Part shown: one piece after another, positions 60,998 to 64,000 of the stretch
Position numbering within the stretch: position 1 is the first letter of the stretch
Layout: the number at the start of each line of letters is the position of its first letter
Translations under genes and position numbers: made by a program
Assembly (NCBI RefSeq): GCF_016714285.1
Contig: NZ_JADJNN010000010.1
Coordinates: 124,001 to 188,000 of the forward strand
Length of the DNA stretch: 64,000 bases
Direction: 5' to 3'
Source of the DNA: Nannocystis sp.
Lineage (GTDB): Bacteria > Myxococcota_A > Polyangia > Nannocystales > Nannocystaceae
The notes under the pieces: generated by a model
Told to the model about the DNA's origin: nothing
Databases searched by the model: none
The model's input: only the letters and a program-made list of their open reading frames with translations

Positions 60998-63376
60998 ATG
61001 CCGAGGTTGTCCCGCCCGATCGAGTCCCTCCGCCCGCACTACCCAGCCATCGTGATCGGCTCGGGTTATGGAGGCGGCGTCGCGGCCGCCCGGCTCGCGC
61101 GGGCTGGTGTGCAGGTGGCGGTGCTCGAGCGCGGCCGCGAATTTTTGCCAGGCGACTTTCCAGCGATCGAGTCGGCGTTCACGGGCGAGGTGCAGGTCGA
61201 CGTGCCGACACCCGCGGGCGGGGCCCAGCTCGGCTCGCCGACGGCGCTGTTCGACTTCCGCGTCAACGGCGACATCTCGGTGCTGGTCGGCTGCGGACTC
61301 GGCGGGACCTCGCTGATCAACGCGAACGTGTGCTTGCGTCCGGAGGCGCGGGTGTTCGCTGACCCGCGCTGGCCGGCGGCGCTGCGGGCCGACCTGGCGA
61401 CGCGGGTGGAGGCCGGGTTCGTCCGGGCCGAGGCGATGTTGCGGCCGACGCGGTACCCTGACGGCCTGCCGCAGCCGGCCAAGCTGCGCACCTTGATCCG
61501 CGCCGGCAAGGCGCTGGGGCTGGCGAGCGGGCCGCTGCCGATCGCGGTGAACTTCACCGAGGACCGCGAGACCGCGGGGTTGCGCCAGCAGGCGTGCAAG
61601 CTGTGCGGCGACTGCGTGACGGGCTGCAACCACGAGGCGAAGAACACGGTGGCGGCGACCTACCTGCCCGACGCGCACGCGCACGGGGCGGAGATCTTCA
61701 CGCAGGTGGCGGTGCGTCGGCTCGAGCGTCGGGGCTCGCAGTGGCTGGTGTTCTATGACTGTCCCGGGGTGGGCCGCGAGAAGTTCGGCGCGGCCGACAT
61801 GTTCGTGTCCGCCGATCTGGTGATCGTGGCGGCCGGGACTCTGGGCAGCACGGAGCTGCTGCTGCGCTCGAAGGAGGCCGGGCTGCGGCTGTCGGAGCGG
61901 GTCGGGGCGCGCTTCAGCGGCAACGGCGACGTGATCGGCTTCGGCTTCAACCAGCACGACCAGGTGGACGCGATCGGCTGGGGCGACCGGCCGTACACGC
62001 CGGACACGCCGGTCGGGCCGACCTTGACGGGGATGATCGACGTCCGCGGGCAGACCGATCTGGATGACGGCTTTGTGGTCCAGGACGGGGCGATCCCCGG
62101 GGCGATCGGGCGGCTGTGTGTCGGCGGGCTGACGGCGGCGGCGGCGGCGTTCGGCTCGGGTGGCCCGAGCACGATCATGGGCAAGCTGGCGGCGGCCGGG
62201 CGCGGGCTGGTCAGCGTGATCGCGGACGACGCTTACGTCGGGGCGCTGCGCAACACGGCGGCGTTCATCGTCACCGGGCACGACGACAGCGGCGGCTCGC
62301 TGTACCTCGACGAGGGCCGCCTGCGGGTGTCGTGGCCGGAGGTCGGGAGCTCGCGCGGGGTGGCGCAGATCAACGAGGCGCTGGCGCGGGTGGTCCGCTC
62401 GGAGGGGGGGACTTATGTGCCGAGCCCGCTGTGGACGGCGCTGATGAAGCACGCGTTGATCACGGTGCACCCGCTCGGTGGCTGCGCGATGGCGGAGGAC
62501 GCGGAGCACGGGGTGGTCAATCACCGCGGGCAGGTGTTCTCGGGTCGCCGGGGGGCCGAGGTGTACGATAACTTGTTGGTGTGTGATGGTTCGATCGTGC
62601 CGCGGTCGCTCGGGGCCAATCCGCTGATGACGATCTGCGCGCTGGCCGAGCGCAACCTCGAGCTGCTGGCCGAGGCGCGCGGGCTGACGGTCTCGACAGC
62701 TCCGGCCCAGGCGGCGCCGCTGGCGACCCACGACGACCCGACCGGGGTGAGCTTCTCGGAGGCGATGCGCGGGCACTTCGCCGTCGGGGAGACGGAGGAC
62801 TGCGCGCGCGGCGAGGCCCGCGGTAAGGCGGAGGATTCGCCTTTCGAGGTCGTGTTGACCGTGTTCTGCCGCGACCTGGCGCGGATCGTCCGCGACTCGC
62901 AGCATTGCGCGGGGATGGTCGGCACCGTCGACGCGCCGGCGCTGTCGTCGGCGCCGCTGACGATCTCCGAGGGGCGCTTCAATTTGTTCGTGGAGAACCC
63001 GGGCGCCGACGCGACCCGTAACCTGCGCTATCGCATGCGCATGCACAGCCGCGAGGGCAAGACCTACTACTTCGACGGGGTCAAGGTGGTCCACGACGAC
63101 GCCGGTATCGACGTCTGGGCCGACATGACGACGCTGTTTAGCACGATCCACGACGGCGAGGGGCCGGACGCGCCGGTGCTCGGCAAGGGCATCATTCACG
63201 TGCAGCTCGGCGACTTCATGAAGCAGCTGGGGACGACGCAGGCGACCGGGGCGCAGCTCACGGCGGCGGAGCAGGCGGCGGCGGTGGCACAGTTTGGCAA
63301 GTTCTTTGGATATGCGCTGATCGATGTGTATGGAAAGTGGTTCGCGGGCGGGTCGCACGGGCCGACGCAGGGTTGA
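60998..63376 (+). CDS. GMC-family oxidoreductase (cholesterol-oxidase-like)
   Basis: 792 residues from ATG 60998; earlier starts overlap the tRNA-Ser terminator. FAD-binding GSGYGGGVAA near residue 20, LERG near residue 44, GCGLGGTSLINANV near residue 103, a four-cysteine motif CKLCGDCVTGC near residue 200, and the C-terminal GMC part with HPLGGCAMAED near residue 490 and SLGANPLMTICALAER near residue 540. An additional C-terminal domain of about 230 residues (VLTVFCRDLARIV, YYFDGVKVVHDDAG) is found in the long cholesterol-oxidase-like group. It probably oxidises a sterol or other alcohol. Confidence 0.88.
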   Translation: MPRLSRPIESLRPHYPAIVIGSGYGGGVAAARLARAGVQVAVLERGREFLPGDFPAIESAFTGEVQVDVPTPAGGAQLGSPTALFDFRVNGDISVLVGCGLGGTSLINANVCLRPEARVFADPRWPAALRADLATRVEAGFVRAEAMLRPTRYPDGLPQPAKLRTLIRAGKALGLASGPLPIAVNFTEDRETAGLRQQACKLCGDCVTGCNHEAKNTVAATYLPDAHAHGAEIFTQVAVRRLERRGSQWLVFYDCPGVGREKFGAADMFVSADLVIVAAGTLGSTELLLRSKEAGLRLSERVGARFSGNGDVIGFGFNQHDQVDAIGWGDRPYTPDTPVGPTLTGMIDVRGQTDLDDGFVVQDGAIPGAIGRLCVGGLTAAAAAFGSGGPSTIMGKLAAAGRGLVSVIADDAYVGALRNTAAFIVTGHDDSGGSLYLDEGRLRVSWPEVGSSRGVAQINEALARVVRSEGGTYVPSPLWTALMKHALITVHPLGGCAMAEDAEHGVVNHRGQVFSGRRGAEVYDNLLVCDGSIVPRSLGANPLMTICALAERNLELLAEARGLTVSTAPAQAAPLATHDDPTGVSFSEAMRGHFAVGETEDCARGEARGKAEDSPFEVVLTVFCRDLARIVRDSQHCAGMVGTVDAPALSSAPLTISEGRFNLFVENPGADATRNLRYRMRMHSREGKTYYFDGVKVVHDDAGIDVWADMTTLFSTIHDGEGPDAPVLGKGIIHVQLGDFMKQLGTTQATGAQLTAAEQAAAVAQFGKFFGYALIDVYGKWFAGGSHGPTQG

Positions 63377-63379
63377 CGG

Positions 63380-63481
63380 ATGACCGCCGCGGACCGGACC
63401 GAGGTTGAGCGGGAGATCCAGCGTCTGTGTGAATCGGGGGCGGTCGATACGGGTACGTACCACGTCCGGTGTGTGCATTGA
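63380..63481 (+). pseudogene. 33-codon frame resembling a sigma-factor N-terminus
   Basis: ATG 63380 reads MTAADRTEVEREIQRLCESG and 13 more codons to TGA. The helix resembles the opening of myxobacterial ECF sigma factors, but nothing follows. It starts 3 nt after the oxidoreductase stop. It may be a broken gene start or a chance frame. Confidence 0.25.
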
Positions 63482-63559
63482 GCGTGAGCTCCGAGGCCCC
63501 GGCCGGCGCGTTCCTGGCCGGGTGGCGGGGTGGGGGCCCGACGTGATACCGTCCGGCCA

Positions 63560-64000
63560 ATGCAGCGAACCAGTCAGCGAACCATCATTGTATGTGGGTA
63601 TGGACCGGGCATCTCGGACGCGGTCGCGCGGAAGTTCGGCGGCGAGGGCTTCGCGGTCGCGCTGGTCGCCCGCAACGCCGAGCGCCTCTCGGCCGCGGCT
63701 GCCGCCCTGACCGACGCGGGGATCACCGCGCGCGCCTTCCCCTGCGACCTCGGCGATCCGGAGGCCGTCCGCGCGCTGGTCCGCGACGCCCGCGCGGCGC
63801 TCGGTCCCGTGGCGATCGTCCACTGGAACGCGTACGCCTACGGCGCCGGGGACTTGACCACCGGGAGCATCGACGAGCTGCGCGGCGCGCTGAACGTGTC
63901 GCTGCACGGGATGGTGGCCGCGACCCAGGAGGCCCTGCCGGACCTCCGCAGCGAGAAGGGCGCGCTGCTCGTGACCGGCGGCGGCCTGGCCTTCTACGAC
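63560..64000 (+). CDS. Short-chain dehydrogenase/reductase, 3' end outside window
   Basis: 147 codons are visible from ATG 63560. NAD(P)-binding Rossmann start IIVCGYGPGISDAVARKFG (Gly motif slightly altered from TGxxxGxG), FAVALVARNAERL for cofactor selection, CDLGDPEAV, WNAYAYGAG in place of NNAG, and LLVTGGGLAFYD before the catalytic Tyr, which lies beyond the window. This is the SDR variant common for uncharacterised oxidoreductases. It carries on past base 64000. Confidence 0.85.
   Translation, partial: MQRTSQRTIIVCGYGPGISDAVARKFGGEGFAVALVARNAERLSAAAAALTDAGITARAFPCDLGDPEAVRALVRDARAALGPVAIVHWNAYAYGAGDLTTGSIDELRGALNVSLHGMVAATQEALPDLRSEKGALLVTGGGLAFYD

Noticed and set aside
59441..63907. 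Very long minus-strand open frame (about 1490 codons) opposite the GMC gene
   Set aside because: It is Arg/Pro/His-rich, crosses both tRNA genes and is antisense to a gene with complete FAD motifs. High GC produces such shadow frames.

Overview
This is a very GC-rich (roughly 70%) bacterial window. The protein styles point to a myxobacterium, most like the Nannocystaceae. The cues are several Hanks-type Ser/Thr kinases with C-terminal TPR or export-type domains, lipoproteins with long Thr/Ser/Gly linkers followed by Cys-rich repeats, an FG-GAP surface lipoprotein, and a FecR/VIT/vWA/TPR giant next to an ECF sigma factor. The assignment is inferred from gene content; no rRNA is present.

Layout. 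0-10.3 kb: part of a type VI secretion (T6SS) locus. A minus-strand operon tssB-tssC-pseudokinase-FHA/LysM/MepA faces a plus-strand hcp-clpV-small gene unit, with a WD40 gene at the left edge. 10.3-12.5 kb: an NTF2-like gene and a two-gene DUF4365 operon. 12.6-13.4 kb: an ISL3-type transposase scrap and an array of CGGCAAG repeats. 13.4-25.4 kb: two tandem uncharacterised paralogues, then an overlapping mukF-mukE-mukB operon whose fourth gene looks JetD-like. That fourth gene is cut off by a tract with 189 consecutive bases of only G and C, which also replaces the front half of a DUF3427 helicase. 25.5-36.5 kb: a small regulator, two Ser/Thr kinases, two DUF1554-type lipoproteins, decayed copies of the 10.7-11.9 kb gene, and a three-gene operon with an APH-like phosphotransferase. 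36.9-40.5 kb: a beta-lactamase-fold membrane protein and a tyrosine recombinase that abuts the broken 3' end of an FG-GAP lipoprotein gene, which looks like the edge of an integrated element. 42.6-64 kb: chromosomal-looking genes: giant FecR/VIT/vWA protein with its ECF sigma factor, HTTM protein, crotonase, lipoprotein hydrolase, SMUG1-type uracil-DNA glycosylase, FAD disulfide reductase, OB-fold lipoprotein, tRNA-Arg(ACG), CPBP protease, tRNA-Ser(GCT), GMC oxidoreductase, and a partial SDR.

How parts work together. TssB/TssC (sheath), Hcp (tube) and ClpV (sheath-recycling ATPase) form the T6SS motor. The FHA protein and the pseudokinase beside them fit the threonine-phosphorylation control known for other T6SSs. 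MukB, MukE and MukF would form an SMC condensin. With a JetD-like partner beside them, the locus may be a MukBEF-to-Wadjet/MksBEFG intermediate acting on foreign circular DNA; this is the most interesting inference in the window.

Quality warning. At least a dozen genes, nearly all left of 35 kb, are broken by one-base indels, mostly in G/C runs. The protein reads through cleanly when one base is restored. Together with the GC-only tract this points to base-calling or assembly error more than gene decay. The long genes from 36.8 to 56 kb are intact.
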